A stretch of DNA of 64,000 nt from Amorphophallus konjac (GCA_022559845.1 CM040123.1:322443933-322507932), one strand, 5' to 3'. Positions 1 through 12,560 are shown, numbered from the stretch's first letter. Notes: generated from the sequence alone by a model not told the origin. A program made the numbers and translations.

Positions 1-126
1 TCCTGCAGTTTTCGGGGCACTAGTCAAGGGTAAACCCCTTGTCCTCTATATTGCTGCCATGGATGCCTCCCTAGGAGCTCTCTAGGCACAAGTCAATGAG
101 GAAGGTAAAGAGTAGCCCCTCTACTA

Positions 127-131
127 CCTCA
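127..131. repeat. Target-site duplication of the solo LTR, left copy
   Basis: CCTCA here matches CCTCA at 1491-1495 on the other side of the 132-1490 LTR. Five bases is the usual duplication length for gypsy integrases. Confidence 0.9.
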
Positions 132-1490
132 TGTGAACGCGTCACATAGACATTAAAAAGAAAGAAATTTTAATTTCTTGAAAGAAAGAAAGAGAGAGGG
201 ATGATATATATTGTGGGAAATAATGAATAAAAATAAAGGGAGCATGTGATGCTCTAAAGGAGTATGATCACCAGAGGGGTTACTATACCTCAAAAGTAAA
301 AGATGATCGCATGTACCTTGTGAAAAAGCGGGGATGATTGTGAATCCTTTTCTTCCTCCTTCTACCAGCTGGCCGATGAAAGGGGTTCTTATCTTGATTA
401 CCCTTGTAAGACAAGCAAACACAAGCAAAGTGATATGGATAAGCCAAAGCGTATAGTATCAATGCTCATAAGAAACAAGACTATGCAACGTGGGTATGAA
501 CACACCTTGTGTGTTTTGTTTTAAACCCCTAAAAGGAGTGAAGGATGGAAATATGCTATGGATGCAAAGCAAGTAAGATATGCAGAGAGAGATATGATGC
601 AAAACAAGTAAGATATATGATGAACGATCTCTAGCAAAGATGGCTAGAGAGCTATGCGTGTGAGATGAATAATAAGGAAAAGCTAAAGAGAAAGAAGGGA
701 GCCTCTCTACTGTTGCAGCAGTAGTAAAGTAAGAAAGACAGAGGGAGTTCGACCGCAGGAAGAAAACCGCAGAGAGAACAACACCGCCGTGTAAACACAT
801 TAAGAAACCTGCAAGATATTTTGTTAGCAGAAATCCCTCTCTCTTCTTAAGCAAAACTCTCTCTCTTTCCAACAAAAAATCTTCCTTCTCTTCTAACCAG
901 ATCTCATTTTTCTTCTTCTTCGCGGGAAGCCTTCAAATAAGGTATTTATAGAGTTCAAGACCTAGTTCTAATGGGATTAAAACTAGGGATAAACTTCCAT
1001 AACATGGATCTACCTCAATGGAAAGGATTGAGATAGAAAGATTGCCCTACGAGGGAGCAGTGGTAGGAACGGATACGAAAGCTAAATGATGACATCAGGA
1101 TGGTCGCTAATTAAAATGACGACCGTGCACGCAGTCACTATTTTCTGGATTAATTTATAGAAATAAATGACTTTCCATATTTAAAAATAGGAAATGACGT
1201 CTGCGCGTCATGGCGTCAATTAATGAGCGCCTTCGAACCAGACGTTAATTCCTTAAATTTAATTTTGAATGGAATTCGTAAAACCAGGAAATAATGCCTG
1301 CGCAAATGATCGCTAATTAATTGAAATAACAACACTCATAGAGTCGTCTATTAAATGACGCCCTGTTGCCAGTCGCTAATGACAAATAATTTAGAAAACT
1401 CTATATTGAACCAATATTGAAGTCCACTTTGGGGCATCACATCGTGACACGAGATTTACTCAACATAGCATCGATTTTGGCGTGTCTACA
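132..1490 (-). mobile_element. Solo LTR of a Tat-like element inserted in element F pol
   Basis: The 1359-bp insert starts TGTGAACGCG and ends GCGTGTCTACA on the + strand. It is flanked by the 5-bp direct repeat CCTCA (127-131 and 1491-1495). Removing the insert and one CCTCA restores the pol reading frame exactly. There is no internal region, primer-binding site or second LTR, so it is a solo LTR left by LTR-LTR recombination. Read on the - strand it begins TGTAGACACGCC, the same 12-base start as the LTR of element E, and ends in TTCACA where E ends in CTCACA, so it probably belongs to a related Tat family in - orientation. Its short ORFs carry no recognisable domain. Confidence 0.93.
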
Positions 1491-1495
1491 CCTCA
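1491..1495. repeat. Target-site duplication of the solo LTR, right copy
   Basis: CCTCA, paired with 127-131. Confidence 0.9.
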
Positions 1496-3741
1496 GTCGG
1501 AAGCTAATCGGCGTCGAGCATCAATATTCCCCCATCGAGAAGGTTTGCTTGGCATTAGTGTTCGTCGTCAAGAGGCTGCGGCATTGCCTCCTGTCCCATC
1601 AAGTCGAGCTCATATCTAAGCATGACCCTCTGAAATATCTCCTTCGACAACCTGTCCTCTCAGGCAGACTGGGAAGGTGGGTGCTCCTGTTGATGGAGTA
1701 TGACATTACTTATGTCCCCAGAAAAGTGATTAAGGGACAGGGTATGGCCAAATTCTTGGCAACCCATCCAGTGCCAGACGACTCACCTTTCAGCTCGGAG
1801 CTCCCGGACGAGGAGTCCCTTGCTGTTCAAGCACAACAATCGGTTGAATAAAGCGGAGATGTCTTGCATTACTGGCAGCAAAGCTCTCTCACAACTAGCG
1901 TACCTTGTTGGGAGCTCTACTTCGATGGTGCTTCACAAGGGATTACTCGGAGCAACCAGGATCCAGCCACCACGGTAGGTGCCGGCATTATTTTCCTGAC
2001 TCCTTAGGGCGGAGTTCTGTACAATTCCTGTGCCCTCATGAAATCTCTAACCAATAATGAAGTTGAGTATGAAGCTCTACTCATTGGGCTCTAGATGGCT
2101 CTCCACATGGGCATCAAATGCCTCAAAGCCTACGGAGACTCCCAGCTGATAGTCTGACAGGTCCTCAGCATCTATGACGTGCGGAAGTCGAAGTTGGTCC
2201 CATACCACGCCACCATCACTAGATTAACCCAGAAATTCTATTTCTTTGAAATAGATCATGTCCCTAGAAGCAGCAATGCTCAGGCGGACGCCCTGGCAAA
2301 ACTGGCTGCGGCTATCAAACTCCCGCCCAAGGGCGAGGTCGACATAATCATCAAACATAGAAGATTGATGCCGACCTCACTCGAAGACAACAACGGTCTC
2401 ACCATTTATGAGGTCCACGACCTCGACCAGAATACTCCTTCAGAAGGAGAGGATTGGCGACAGCCGATCATAAAACTCATGAAAGGGTGGCTCCCTCCTG
2501 ACCGAGCTCCAAGGGTCCAGCTACTCCGCCGAGCAACCTCTTATGAGTTAATTGGCGACTCCCTGTATCGACTCGTCCATGAGAAGGACAAGTCAATTCT
2601 CCTGAGATGCGTCTCTCCAACAGAGGCTCGAGCCATCATGCAGGAAGTCCACTCCGGATTGTGCGGCGCGCACAAGGCTGGAGATTGAATGAAGCACAGC
2701 ATCAAGCTCAAAGGCTTCTACTGGCCAACCATGTACGTGGATTGCGTCCAGTACGCCCATACATGTCATCAGTGCCAAGCTTTCGGCCTAGTACCCAGAA
2801 GACCTCCTAACCCACTACGCCCAACAGCCCCCAACTGGCCTTTCGCTGAGTGGGGCATGGACATCGCGGGGCCTTTCCCACCATCTTCCAAGGGCCATAA
2901 ATACATATTGGCTGCCACTTACTATTTCTCTTGCTAGGCGGAGGCTCTTCCTTTGTGAGAGGTCACCGGGGAGGTGGTTGCCAGATTCGTCCGGCACAAC
3001 ATCATTTACCGATTCGGTACCCCCAGTCGCATCGTGTCCGACAATGGGACGCCGTTCAAGAATAGGGCCGTGTACAAGCTAGCGGCCAAATTTCACATCA
3101 ACTGGAGAACCTCTTCGGTCTACAACCCCCAGGCCAATGGCTTAGCGGAAGCCTTCAACAAGACCCTCTGCAAGCTCCTGGCTAAAATGGTTAGCCACAG
3201 GAAATGCGATTGGGGTGAGAAGGTCTTCGAGGCACTATGGGCTTACCGGACGGTCTACAAAACTCCTACAGGGTGTTCTCCATTCTCCCTCGCCTATGGG
3301 GCAGAAGCTGTTATCCCCATTGAAGTCCAGTTAGCCTCTTATCGCGTGGCGATCCACACCGGCCTCGCCGGCCCAGATGGAAATGAATACCAGAGAAGGC
3401 TAGAGGAGCTCGCCGATCTAGAAGGCAAACGGCTCGAAGCCTACAAACACCTACAAGTATACCAGGCCCGTATGATCTGGGCCTATGATAAGCTCGTCAA
3501 GCAGCGAGCCTTCAAGCAAGGTGACCTCTTCATGATCAAGAAAAAGGGAGTCATGGCGGGGTGCCCTAGGGGAAAATTACAGCCGAATTGGCGAGGCCCA
3601 TATATCATCCGTAACATCTACGAGGGCGGGGCCTACACGGTCGTTGACCACAAAGGTCACCGACCCTTCCCGCCTCTCAATGGCAAGCATATGAAGCTGT
3701 ACTATACACCTGAACACGAGCTCGTGCACCAGCCAGACTGA

Positions 3742-5293
3742 GGTGCATGTTCCAACTACTACCAGTGAGGTCGCCCCTCCCCCGAGGAGGGTCGGACCAG
3801 TTAGTTTCCCTAGTCTTCAATTCCCAATCAAGCAGCAGGGCCAGCCAAGCCCTCCCAGAACCACCGCCATGCATTCTTGGGGACTAATCCCCTATCCTCG
3901 TTCTCGTCACTACGAGAGCAAGGGCACCTCCTCGCCAGCACCGGTCCAACCGCCAGGCTCCCAGGTAAGTAAAAAAAACAACAACAAAAATAATAAAATA
4001 AAAAATGGGGTTAAAAATAGAGATGCCCCGGTAGACCCAGTCACCCTCATCGCAAAAGGGGGCAACTGAGGGAAAAAGGCCAGCAACCCGGCTGAGGCGA
4101 AAACTCGAACGGGCACCTCAGGCAAAATGGGGAAACCCCTCATCGTGAAAACCCGCAAGGGCGTGTCAGAAAAAGCTAAAGGGGGTCAGCTCTGGTGAAA
4201 ACCCGAAAGGGCGGTAGAGCCGATAATGAGAAAGTCTTCTTATCCCCGCCAGTCGGGGTGGCATCCCACCCATTCCTCGGCAAATCATGAGCCCCACCGA
4301 ATGCTAGCCTTCCATCAACTCACATTGCCAGAGCATTGATCCTACAATCCCCAGTTAACCTTACACCACCTTGCTCAGCTCATACCACCTTCGGCCCTCG
4401 CTTCGATGTGGCGGGCCGACAATTCCCTGTGGCGGTATGACATCCCAATTATCATCCCAGCAAATCCCAGTCCCAGCCTATCCCCAAATTCTTACCAATC
4501 CACACCACTGCATTTCGTACCTTCTGTAAATCCAGAGCTCCCGAGCCTGTTCTCCCAGTAATCCCTGACTCTTCCCAGCCATAACTCCGCTCACATCCGG
4601 CCATAACAAAATGACCCCCATCTTCATGACTTGGCGATTTGTGAAAACCCCTATTAAAGGAGGAGCAAAATCCGGTCATTCACAATCTCCAGTTCCAAAT
4701 TATGTCCTCTGACAGCAGCATGTCAGGGACATTGATTTCAAGAATATGTATATATACGCATATATATAATAAAAAAATAGGGTTAAAATAGAGATACCTC
4801 ATAATAAAATGACCCCCATCTCCATGACTTGGCAACTTATGAAAACCCCTATTAAAGGAGGAACAAAATCCGGTCACTCACAATCTCCAGTTCTAGATTA
4901 TGTTCTCTGACAGTAGCATGTCAGGGACAGTGATTTCATGAATATGTATATATACACATATATATAATAAAAAAATGTGGTTAAAAATAGAGATACCCCG
5001 GCGGACCTGGCCGTCCTCATTACAAAGAGACGACTGGGGGCAAAAATTGCCACCAACCCAGCTGAAGTGAAAACCCGAAAGGGCGTCTCAGGTAAAATCG
5101 GGTAACCCCTCGGTGGGAAAACCCGCAAGGGCTCACCGGAAAAAGTAAGAGGGGGCCAGCTCTAGCGAAAACCCACAAGGGCGGTAGAGCTGGTAAGGTG
5201 AAAAAAAAACCCCTCTCCCTCTCTACCCCTCGCCGATGAAAGCTATCGACCGCAACACCTCGCAGATGGCAAGCTCAACATTACTCCACAATA
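3742..5293 (+). other. Element F region downstream of pol, built from internal duplications
   Basis: No gene is supported here. The short motif GAAAACCCGMAAGGGCG recurs near 4095-4110, 4145-4160, 4196-4212, 5070-5086, 5117-5131 and 5166-5182. A segment of about 220 bp at 4010-4230 (starting GGTTAAAAATAGAGAT) is repeated at 4979-5200. The stretch with AAAAGGGGGCAACTGAGGG just after pol is typical of the 3' region of Tat elements. ORFs here carry no domain. Confidence 0.7.
4605..5000 (+). repeat. Tandem duplication of about 198 bp
   Basis: Two adjacent copies (from about 4605 and about 4803) share AAAATGACCCCCATC, TATTAAAGGAGGA, CAATCTCCAGTTC and the AT-rich block around ATATGTATATATAC. They differ at scattered sites, so the duplication is old. 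Confidence 0.85.
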
Positions 5294-5322
5294 ATGGTGA
5301 CCACTGCACCCCCAAGGGTTGG

Positions 5323-5848
5323 TCACCCCGAGTCCCAGCCGCCAGTTCCCAGCTCCAGTCTCGGCTACAACGCCTTTACAGGCCAGCTGCCAGCTCCCCG
5401 CCCTAGTCTCAGCTACAACGCCTTTACAAGCCAGCCGCTAGCTCCCAGCTCCAATCCTGGATACAACGCCTATACAGGCCAGCCGCCAGCTCCCAGCTCC
5501 AGTCCCGGCTCCAACGCCTTTACAGGCTAGCCGCACAGCCTATAGTCCCAGTCCCGACTACAACGCCTTTATAGGCCAGCCGCTAGCTCCCAACTCCAAT
5601 CCCGGCTATAACGCCTTTACAGGCTAGCCGCCAGCTCCCAGCTCCAGTCCCGGCTACAATGGCTTTACAGGCCAGCCGCAAGCTCCCAGCTCCAGTCCCG
5701 GCTACAACACCTTTACAGGCCAGCCGCCAGCTCCCAGCCCCAGTCCCGGCTACAATGCCTTTACAGGCCAGCCGCCAACTCCCAGCTCCAGTCTTGGCTA
5801 CAACGCCTTTACAGGCTAGCCGCCAGCTCCGGTCCCGACTACAATGCA
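5323..5848 (+). repeat. 48-bp minisatellite array, left part
   Basis: About 11 copies of a GC-rich unit that contains GGCTACAACGCCTTTACAGG followed by CCAGCCGCCAGCTCCCAG and CTCCAGTCC. The CGCC landmark falls at 5371, 5419, 5467, 5515, 5564, 5612 and so on: period 48 with one 49. Because 48 is a multiple of three, the repeat yields long open frames with repeating peptides on both strands that are not evidence of coding. The array continues at 17126 after element A. Confidence 0.93.
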
Positions 5849-8800
5849 TGTCAAGTCCCGAGCTTTTAATACAGCGGAAGATAATCTCGAGAAACGTGAA
5901 CAGCCGACATGGTAAGCCTGATGCAAGCAAGAATAACTAGAGCGCAATAACAATCACACAAAGTAATTGCTCAATAATTAACTCAAACCTTTACCTTTAT
6001 TAATAATAGGAATAATTCAAGTACATCAACTATTCAACTTTCTTACATCTACTTGACTCAAAAAAGAGAAAATTACATGAACTCAATCTATACATTTTGA
6101 CTTCCTAAGTCTTCTCTCAATCTTATGTGACTTTCATTCGCTCTCGGACCCATCACTTGAATAACTCGAATCCGAATCCGAACTACTTGCATCTCCTGAA
6201 AAGATTAGAAAATAGGTAATGAGCACACTTGCCCAGTAGGTATCTTCGCATCAACATGTAGGCAATATTAAAGTGATTAGCATTTTAGCTCTAAAGAATA
6301 AGGAAAAATCAGGCGAGTGCGATAAATCATGTAAATAAACCAAAGTAACAAGACATGATCAAGTTAAGATAGGATTTAGCAAGCATGATCAAGCAAGAAT
6401 GTAATTATGGCCTTTCATGAATATGAATGTAACGAGAATGTACTAGCAATTTAAGCAAGAATGTACTCTTCACTTAGTAACAAGTACTTCGTGAATTTAT
6501 GTGGATTACCGTGGATATTTCACTTATTTATAAAGAAAGTACTCCCAGCTCAATGCGATGCCAGTAGCATCATACCCCATGGTTTATAATAGTATGTTTC
6601 CGACAATCTACCGAGGAGACTAGCATAGAGCCCTTGAACACAATCAGTGCTCGTTCCGCATCTTCAAGTATAAATCAAGCTACTTCCACACATATAAATA
6701 ATGTGACCAAGAATGTATTATCTCAATGATATTTCTAGGATAAAGTAACCAAAAATAAAAATGCTTCTATTAAGAATACGGAATTTCAATAATTGCATTA
6801 ATAACTAGGTTATGCCATGGAAACAAATCAGCAGCATAACGGTACATTCTTTAACTTTCAGTTTTTTTTACTTAGATATCTTTAAAATAATGTAGTAAAA
6901 TTCTAGATAATCAATTGGACTATCTAGGATCATAGGAATATTAACCCTTTGGGTCAAACCTTGAGTTAACAGTACTCAGGTAATTAGCGATCGTTTACTG
7001 GGCTGTTACATGAATGTAGTGGTCTAGTTCTAGACCGTTAAATACAAGACTTGTTCGATATTTTAAACAGATTCTCTGGAGTCTTTAGCGGTCAAAGAAA
7101 GATCCATCAAGGTTCCATTAGCGGTCTAAGGAAGGCCCGCTAGCAGTCTCTGGCGGTCAATTATTGGGCCGCTAAGTTCCAGAAACATAAAACATCGGTA
7201 TAAGTGCATTCTAGACAATTGGGCTTTAATGGTACAACCAACTCGGCGTCCTGATGGGAATCCCAGGCTCACGGAGAATTACGGAGGCCTTGAAATAAGA
7301 TTTCTAAGTCCATTTGAAGGAATATCCAAAGGAGAGATTATCAAGTCCAAGATTATGTTCCTATAAGTGCAAAGTGTAACTAATGGTCATATACCGGAAT
7401 ATATGCCATGTACTTATGAAATTGACTCTAAGATAAGAATAGAATGTGTACAGTGATAAACCAACATTCAATCTCGTCAATGTAGCATTTAAAACATAAT
7501 TTAGTACAAGATTATATGGTTTTTGGCAAGAAACTATCATATGCTTAAAATAATCCTAAGAACCATAAAGAATATGGAATCACTGTTATGAATCAGTAAA
7601 AATACTCAGAGTAATAAAATAACATTAAAACATGTTGGAACATAGTTAACTAGGCTTATTATAAGCTAAATGGGTTATTCTTAAATCTGTCTCGGTTTAA
7701 CAGAAAATAGAACACTGGCGGTCTATTATAGAGCCGTTACAGAAGTTGGTGTTTATCGTAAGGCCTCAGAGAGACAAAAATGGTCTATTTATGGTCCACC
7801 AGAGGTTTCATAGAAAAACAAGTTACAGAGTGTCTAGCGATTTATCGTAGGGCTGCTGCACTGTGTTTGGCGGTCTAAGTGTTGGCCGCTAGAGCACGTC
7901 TGACAGAAAACTAGATATGTGCAACTAGATGCTAACTACTACACATCATGTCTGGAAATCAACATATTATAATTTCACAGCATGATAGAACGGAGATAAC
8001 ATGCATGGGATCCATGTATTAGAACAAAGAATTTATTTAGTTCATTAGGCTAAGGAATATGCATGAACATTACACTATATGCATAGACTCAAGTAAAACA
8101 TGAAATTCACGATCTATAAAGCATGAAATCAAGTGCAATAAGAGGGCCTTTATCCCTAGAATAGTGTTTTAGCCGTTCATGAGATGACCTACCTCTGTTA
8201 AGGCTTTTAGAGATTGAATTTCGGACTGGAAGTCCACCTTAGTTCTGCACTTCTTGTGATAAATCAGTAACTTCACGCCATCATATCTCTTGATCCAATT
8301 GACCTAATGACGTAAACTTTTGAGGGTAAGAAGTAGATACTAAGGGTAACAGAAAGTTATAAAGGCACTAATGCTAAATACCTCGATTTGGTTCCCTACT
8401 TCCTTGATCTTCACCGGACTTTTGCTTAGTTTCCTCGGTTGCTAATACGGAACCAGCAACTTGCAGGCGTCTATATCCTTGTGTGTTTGATCTCCTAGCA
8501 CGAAATTTTGGGAGATGTTAGTCCTATATATTAGGAATAAAAACTTCTAAAGAACTTACCCAAAATAATATCTCTTTACCTTGATTCCACGCGAGCCAAA
8601 TGTAAGGGTCGTACAGGTCGAAACTCGGTTCTATTTATAGGCTCTTCGCTAGGGTTTGAGGATTAGAACAATCCTAGAGTCTTTATTAAACCTTAGATCG
8701 ACTTTTGAGAGTCCTTAAGATGTATACTAGTCCTCCCATCTCGATCTCTAAGAGATAAGACATAAAAATCTAATCTTTTTGCTCTTTCTTCAATTCACAG

Positions 8801-9142
8801 AACTGTCAGGAAGTAGCGGTCCAATTATGGTCCACCAAATGCCCTTTAGCGATTTTACGATAGACTGCCACAATTATTGGGCGCCGAATTTGAAATTAAT
8901 TCAAACTCTTTAAGTCCATTATCCACTTAATTATCCTTATTAATGGGTATTTATCCTTAAATTCCATAAATAAGCTAATTAACCCTCTAGAACATGGGCC
9001 AAACTTCATGCGCTTGGTCCTTAAATCTTTTGGCTTTATTTAATTAGGCTAGGTTAATTGATTACTTTATTTGGGCATTTAAAAATTCTAGAAAATTTAT
9101 AAATATATCATAAATAATTTACAAAAATTCTGGGGCATTACA
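5849..9142 (-). repeat. Element A 3' LTR (left copy)
   Basis: The copy runs from TGTCAAGTCCCGAGC to GGGGCATTACA on the + strand and aligns end to end with 13811-17125. Its first 180 bp closely repeat the start of the other copy (ACAGCGGAAGAT, GAACAGCCGACATGG). It contains clustered short dyads of the type AGCGGTC/GGCCGCT near 6985-7050, 7087-7185, 7720-7900 and 8813-8890. It holds no gene. Confidence 0.92.
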
Positions 9143-9155
9143 CCCTCCCCCACTT
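9143..9155 (-). promoter_or_regulatory. Element A polypurine tract
   Basis: Read on the - strand this is AAGTGGGGGAGGG, immediately before the 3' LTR start TGTAATGCCCC. It is where second-strand synthesis would be primed. Confidence 0.85.
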
Positions 9156-9687
9156 AAGAGAACTTGGTCCTCAAATTCAATATATGTATTTTATGGAGAG
9201 TGTACTTACAATTAAATAACTCCGGATATGTTTTGTGCATGGCTTCCTCCGTCTCCCATGTTGCTTCATAAGGCCATGACTTTTTCCACTGGATCTTGAC
9301 TATAGGTATGGCTTTATTCCTTAATTGACGCTCTTCACATTCAAGGATCTTAATTGGCGCTTGCTCGTACGTCATATCCTTCTGAATCTCTAAATCATCA
9401 TAAGTGATAACATGGTAAGGATCATAAACATATTTCTTCAACATTGAAACATGGAATACGTCATGAACTTCTGCTAGTTGTGGAGGCAAAGCCAGTCGAT
9501 AAGCCACTTCACTGATTCTTTCTAGAATTTCGAATGGGCCAATAAACCTTGGAGTAAGCTTGCCTTTAATGCCAAATCTTTGAATACCACGACCCGAGAA
9601 AACTTTATGGAATACATGGTCTCCTACTTGAAACTCCAAGTCGCGCCTTCGATTGTCAGCATATGATTTTTGCCTTTTTTGGGCCAT
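9154..9687 (-). pseudogene. Element A integrase C-terminal region and chromodomain
   Basis: A 177-residue frame starts [13 protein letters not shown], the usual link after the integrase core. It continues with the GPY-like part ([30 protein letters not shown]) and ends with a chromodomain core that includes [20 protein letters not shown]. In chromoviruses this domain is thought to direct integration to particular chromatin. The domain itself is open, but it is separated from the integrase core by a frameshift near 9780, so it is only the tail of a broken polyprotein. Confidence 0.88.
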
Positions 9688-10690
9688 CTGGAGTCTTTCT
9701 CGAATAAGCTTGATCTTTTATGTAGTATCCCTGATAATATCAGGACCTAGAAATTACCTTTCTCCTACTTCATTCCAACAAATAGGGGATCGACAGCTTC
9801 TTCATACAAAGCTTCAAATGGTGCCATCTGTATACTAGCTTGGTAGCTATTGTTATATGCAAATTCTACTAAGGGCAAGTGGCCATGCCAACTACCTCTA
9901 AAATAAATAGCACAAGCCCTAAGCATATCTTCAACTACCTGGTTTGTCCTTTCTGTTTGACAATAAGTTTGTGGATGGAATGTCGTGCTAAAGTTCAGTC
10001 GGGTCCCTAAAGAATATTGTAGACCCTTCCAGAATTGTTATGTAAACCGTGGGTCTCGATCAGATATAATGGTGACAGGGACACCATGTAATTTCACAAT
10101 TTCCTTCATGTATAATGCTGCTAGAATATCCACAGACCATCGACTCTTGATTGGTAGAAAATGTGCAGACTTAGTCAATTGGTCTATGATCACCCATATA
10201 CCATCGTGTCATCCTCTTGTCTTAGGTAAACCCATAATGAAATCCATCCCTATACTTTCCCCCTTCCATTCGAGAATATTTAAGGGGTGTAATTTACCTG
10301 CGGATTTTAAATGTTCTGCCTTGACCTGTTGACAAGTGAGACAGCGGGACATAAAATCTGCCATTCTCTTTTCATGTTAGGCCACCAGAAGTTCCTCTTC
10401 AAATCTTGATACATCTTGGTAGCACCAGGATGAATGGTGTACTTGGAATTATGAGCTTCTTCCAGGATCAGTTTCTTAGTATCAACATGATCCGGTATAC
10501 AAATTCGGCCCTTGAATAGAAACCTTCCACCATTTGAAATAAAGAAGTCTGGCCTTTGCTCAATATTGGCTTTAATCTCCAACAATACTGGATCATTGTC
10601 TTGTAGCTTAAACCAGATCTTCTATTAATGTAGGTTGAGTTCGGATATTGGCTACAAAACAATCTTCCTTCTTTATATCAATATCTATAT
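9688..10690 (-). pseudogene. Element A integrase, zinc-binding and catalytic core, frameshifted
   Basis: The H2C2 zinc-binding region reads HNSKYTIHPGATKMYQDL then WWPNMKRE (10307-10585), with a frameshift near 10370. The catalytic core follows on the - strand: [15 protein letters not shown] near 10195, ISDRDPRFT near 10055 and CQTERTNQVVEDMLR near 9940. A TAA stop directly follows ISDRDPRFT (about 10040), and a further shift lies near 9780 in the segment that normally reads LYGRRCRSP. The order and spacing of motifs are normal for a gypsy integrase. ORFs on the + strand across this stretch are shadows. Confidence 0.85.
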
Positions 10691-10694
10691 TCAA

Positions 10695-11879
10695 CTAAGC
10701 AAATTGAGGAATGAGATTAGTCATACTAATCATAAGACTCGATAGCTTTCCCATCGGTTTTCTGCTGAGCGCATCGGCTACATCATTAGCCTTTCTAGGA
10801 TGATATTGGATAATAAAATCAAAGTCTTTAAGGTATTCCAACCATCTTCTTTGCCTCATATTCAGCTCTTTTGGGGAGAATAAATATTTCAAGCTTTGGT
10901 GGTCCGAATAGACCGTAAATTTCTCTCCATAAAGGTAGTGACGCCAAATTTTTAAAGCAAATATAACAGCTGCCAACTCTAAATCATGCACAAGATAGTT
11001 TTCTTCGTGATGCTTCAACTGTCTTGAAGAATAGCAAATCACCTTACTATTTTGTATAAGGACACATCCTAGGCCAATGCCAGACGAATCTGTGTAGACT
11101 TCAAAACCACCACCCTCAACGAGCAATGTCAATATAGGGGTTGTAGTAAGGTGATCTTTAAGAGTTTGAAAACACTCTTCACAGTCCTTCGTCCATACAA
11201 AAGGATTTTCTTTTCTTGTAAGTCTTGTCAAAGGGACAGTAATTTTAGAAAAATCCTTAATAAACCTCTTGTAATATCCGGCTAGACCTAGAAAACTTCT
11301 TACTTCTGACACAATCATTGGCCGGCTCCAGTTCTTGACAGCTTTCACTTTAGAAGGATCCACAGCGATACCTTCCTTTGAAATGATATGGCCAAGAAAT
11401 GAGACTTCCTTAAGCCAAAACTCACATTTACTAAGTTTGGCATAGAGTTTGTGTTCTCTTAGAATCTACAAGGCTATTTTCAAATGTTCTTCATGTTCCT
11501 CCATTGTCTTGGAGTAAATAAGAATGTCATAAATAAAGACGACTACAAACTGGTCCAGATAAGGCTGGAAAACTTTATTCATGAGTTGCATAAATGCTGT
11601 TGGGGCATTAGTTAATTCGAACGGCATTACAACAAACTCATAATGACCATAACGATTTCGAAAAGTAGTTTTGTATATGTCTTTGTTTTTAATTCTGAGC
11701 TGGTGGTAACCTGACCTGAGGTCTATCTTGCAAAAATATTCTGCTCTCGAAAGCTGATCAAAGAGCTCATCAATACGCGGCAACGGATACATGTTCTTAA
11801 TTTTGAGTTGATTTAGTCGCCGGTAGTCGATACATGGCCTGAGCGATCCATCCTTCTTCTTGACAAAAAGAACAAGCAC
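10695..11879 (-). pseudogene. Element A reverse transcriptase and RNase H
   Basis: A single frame holds RT (11879 down to 11466) and RNase H (11363 down to 10695), with one TAG at 11466-11468 between them. RT motifs are [31 protein letters not shown] and [10 protein letters not shown] (normally PFGLTNAP). The active-site box reads FIYDILIYS where the family has FIDDILIYS, so one catalytic aspartate is a tyrosine. RNase H shows [40 protein letters not shown] and [10 protein letters not shown]. The domains are clear, but the enzyme cannot be active as read. Confidence 0.93.
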
Positions 11880-11895
11880 ACCCCAAGGGGATGTG

Positions 11896-12560
11896 CTAGG
11901 TCATATGAATCCCTTGTCCAATAACTCCTAAGCTGTTTCTTAATTCCTTAAGTTCTGTAGGGGACATCTTGTAGGGAGCTATTGAAACAGGTGCCGCTCC
12001 GGGAATGAGTTCAATGGAGAAGTCTACTTCCCTTTCGGGTGGTAAATCGGGTAATTCTGATGGGAATACATCAGGAAAGTCATTTACAATGGTGATGTTT
12101 GCTAAGATGATCTCCTTAGATTCGGTGAGGTTACGAAGCAAGAAAGCTACACATCCTACGAAATTAATTTGCAAGCATGCAGAGATGAAATAATGACAGG
12201 ATGCTTCCTATATTTGACACCAAGGAAGGAAAACCTCGGAAGACTAGATTTCCGAAAAGAGATAATCCTATTTCGGCAATTTATGTAGGCATCGTGGTCT
12301 ACAAGCCAATCTATGCCTAATATAGTATCGTAGCCCTCCATGTCAAGGCATACGAGGTTTGCAGGAAGATTGTGACCTTCTACCATTACCTTACTACCGG
12401 GGTAGTAATTTGTGAGTCTGGTTCCAGGACCTAAAGGTGTAGTAATGGCAAGGTCTGAAGGTAATAGAACTGATGAAATAGGTAAAGTCTTTGCAAAGGC
12501 GGTAGATATAAAGAATGAGAAGCACCAGTATCAAATAGTGTGAATGCAGGATGGAATATA
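11896..12560 (-). pseudogene. Element A protease and start of RT linker
   Basis: The aspartic protease active site D-T-G-A-S is encoded at 12518-12532 on the - strand (after ...LF, before HSLYLP). A second protease segment, MEGYDTILGIDWL, lies at about 12318-12345 in another frame, so there is a frameshift near 12390. The linker to RT, FPDVFPSELPDLPPEREVDF, is at about 12020-12080 and leads to GAAPVSIAPYKMSPTEL. This protease would cleave the gag-pol polyprotein inside the particle. Confidence 0.82.

Larger units (their letters stand above)
1..3741 (+). pseudogene. pol: Element F: Tat-type Ty3/gypsy pol, 3' part (RT-RNase H end, second RNase H, integrase), broken
   Basis: The frame enters from the left edge in the gypsy RNase H region (1-131). 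It is interrupted by a solo LTR at 132-1490, then resumes at 1496 in the same frame, so that LYYL joins SRKLIGVE. A second RNase H lies at about 1915-2330 and shows the catalytic pattern YFDGA, VEYEALL, GDSQLIV, ADALAKL; this extra domain is typical of the Tat lineage. The integrase follows: a zinc-binding part (HSGLCGAH, CHQCQ; 2640-2785) and a catalytic core with D in WGMDIAGPF, D in VSDNGTPF and E in GLAEAFNK (2850-3170). The C-terminus ends in KLYYTPE-HELVHQPD at 3741. There are nine in-frame stops, for example near 87, 1849, 2008, 2092, 2157, 2686, 2935 and 2956, so this copy is dead. Most of the reverse transcriptase lies outside the window. Confidence 0.93.

Noticed and set aside
5294..5930. 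Open frames with repeating peptides on both strands over the 48-bp array (also 17043-17677)
   Set aside because: They follow from a repeat whose period is divisible by three; no start context, no domain, and both strands are open.
9985..10332. 115-codon ORF on the + strand
   Set aside because: Opposite strand of the element A integrase core, where clear catalytic motifs are read.
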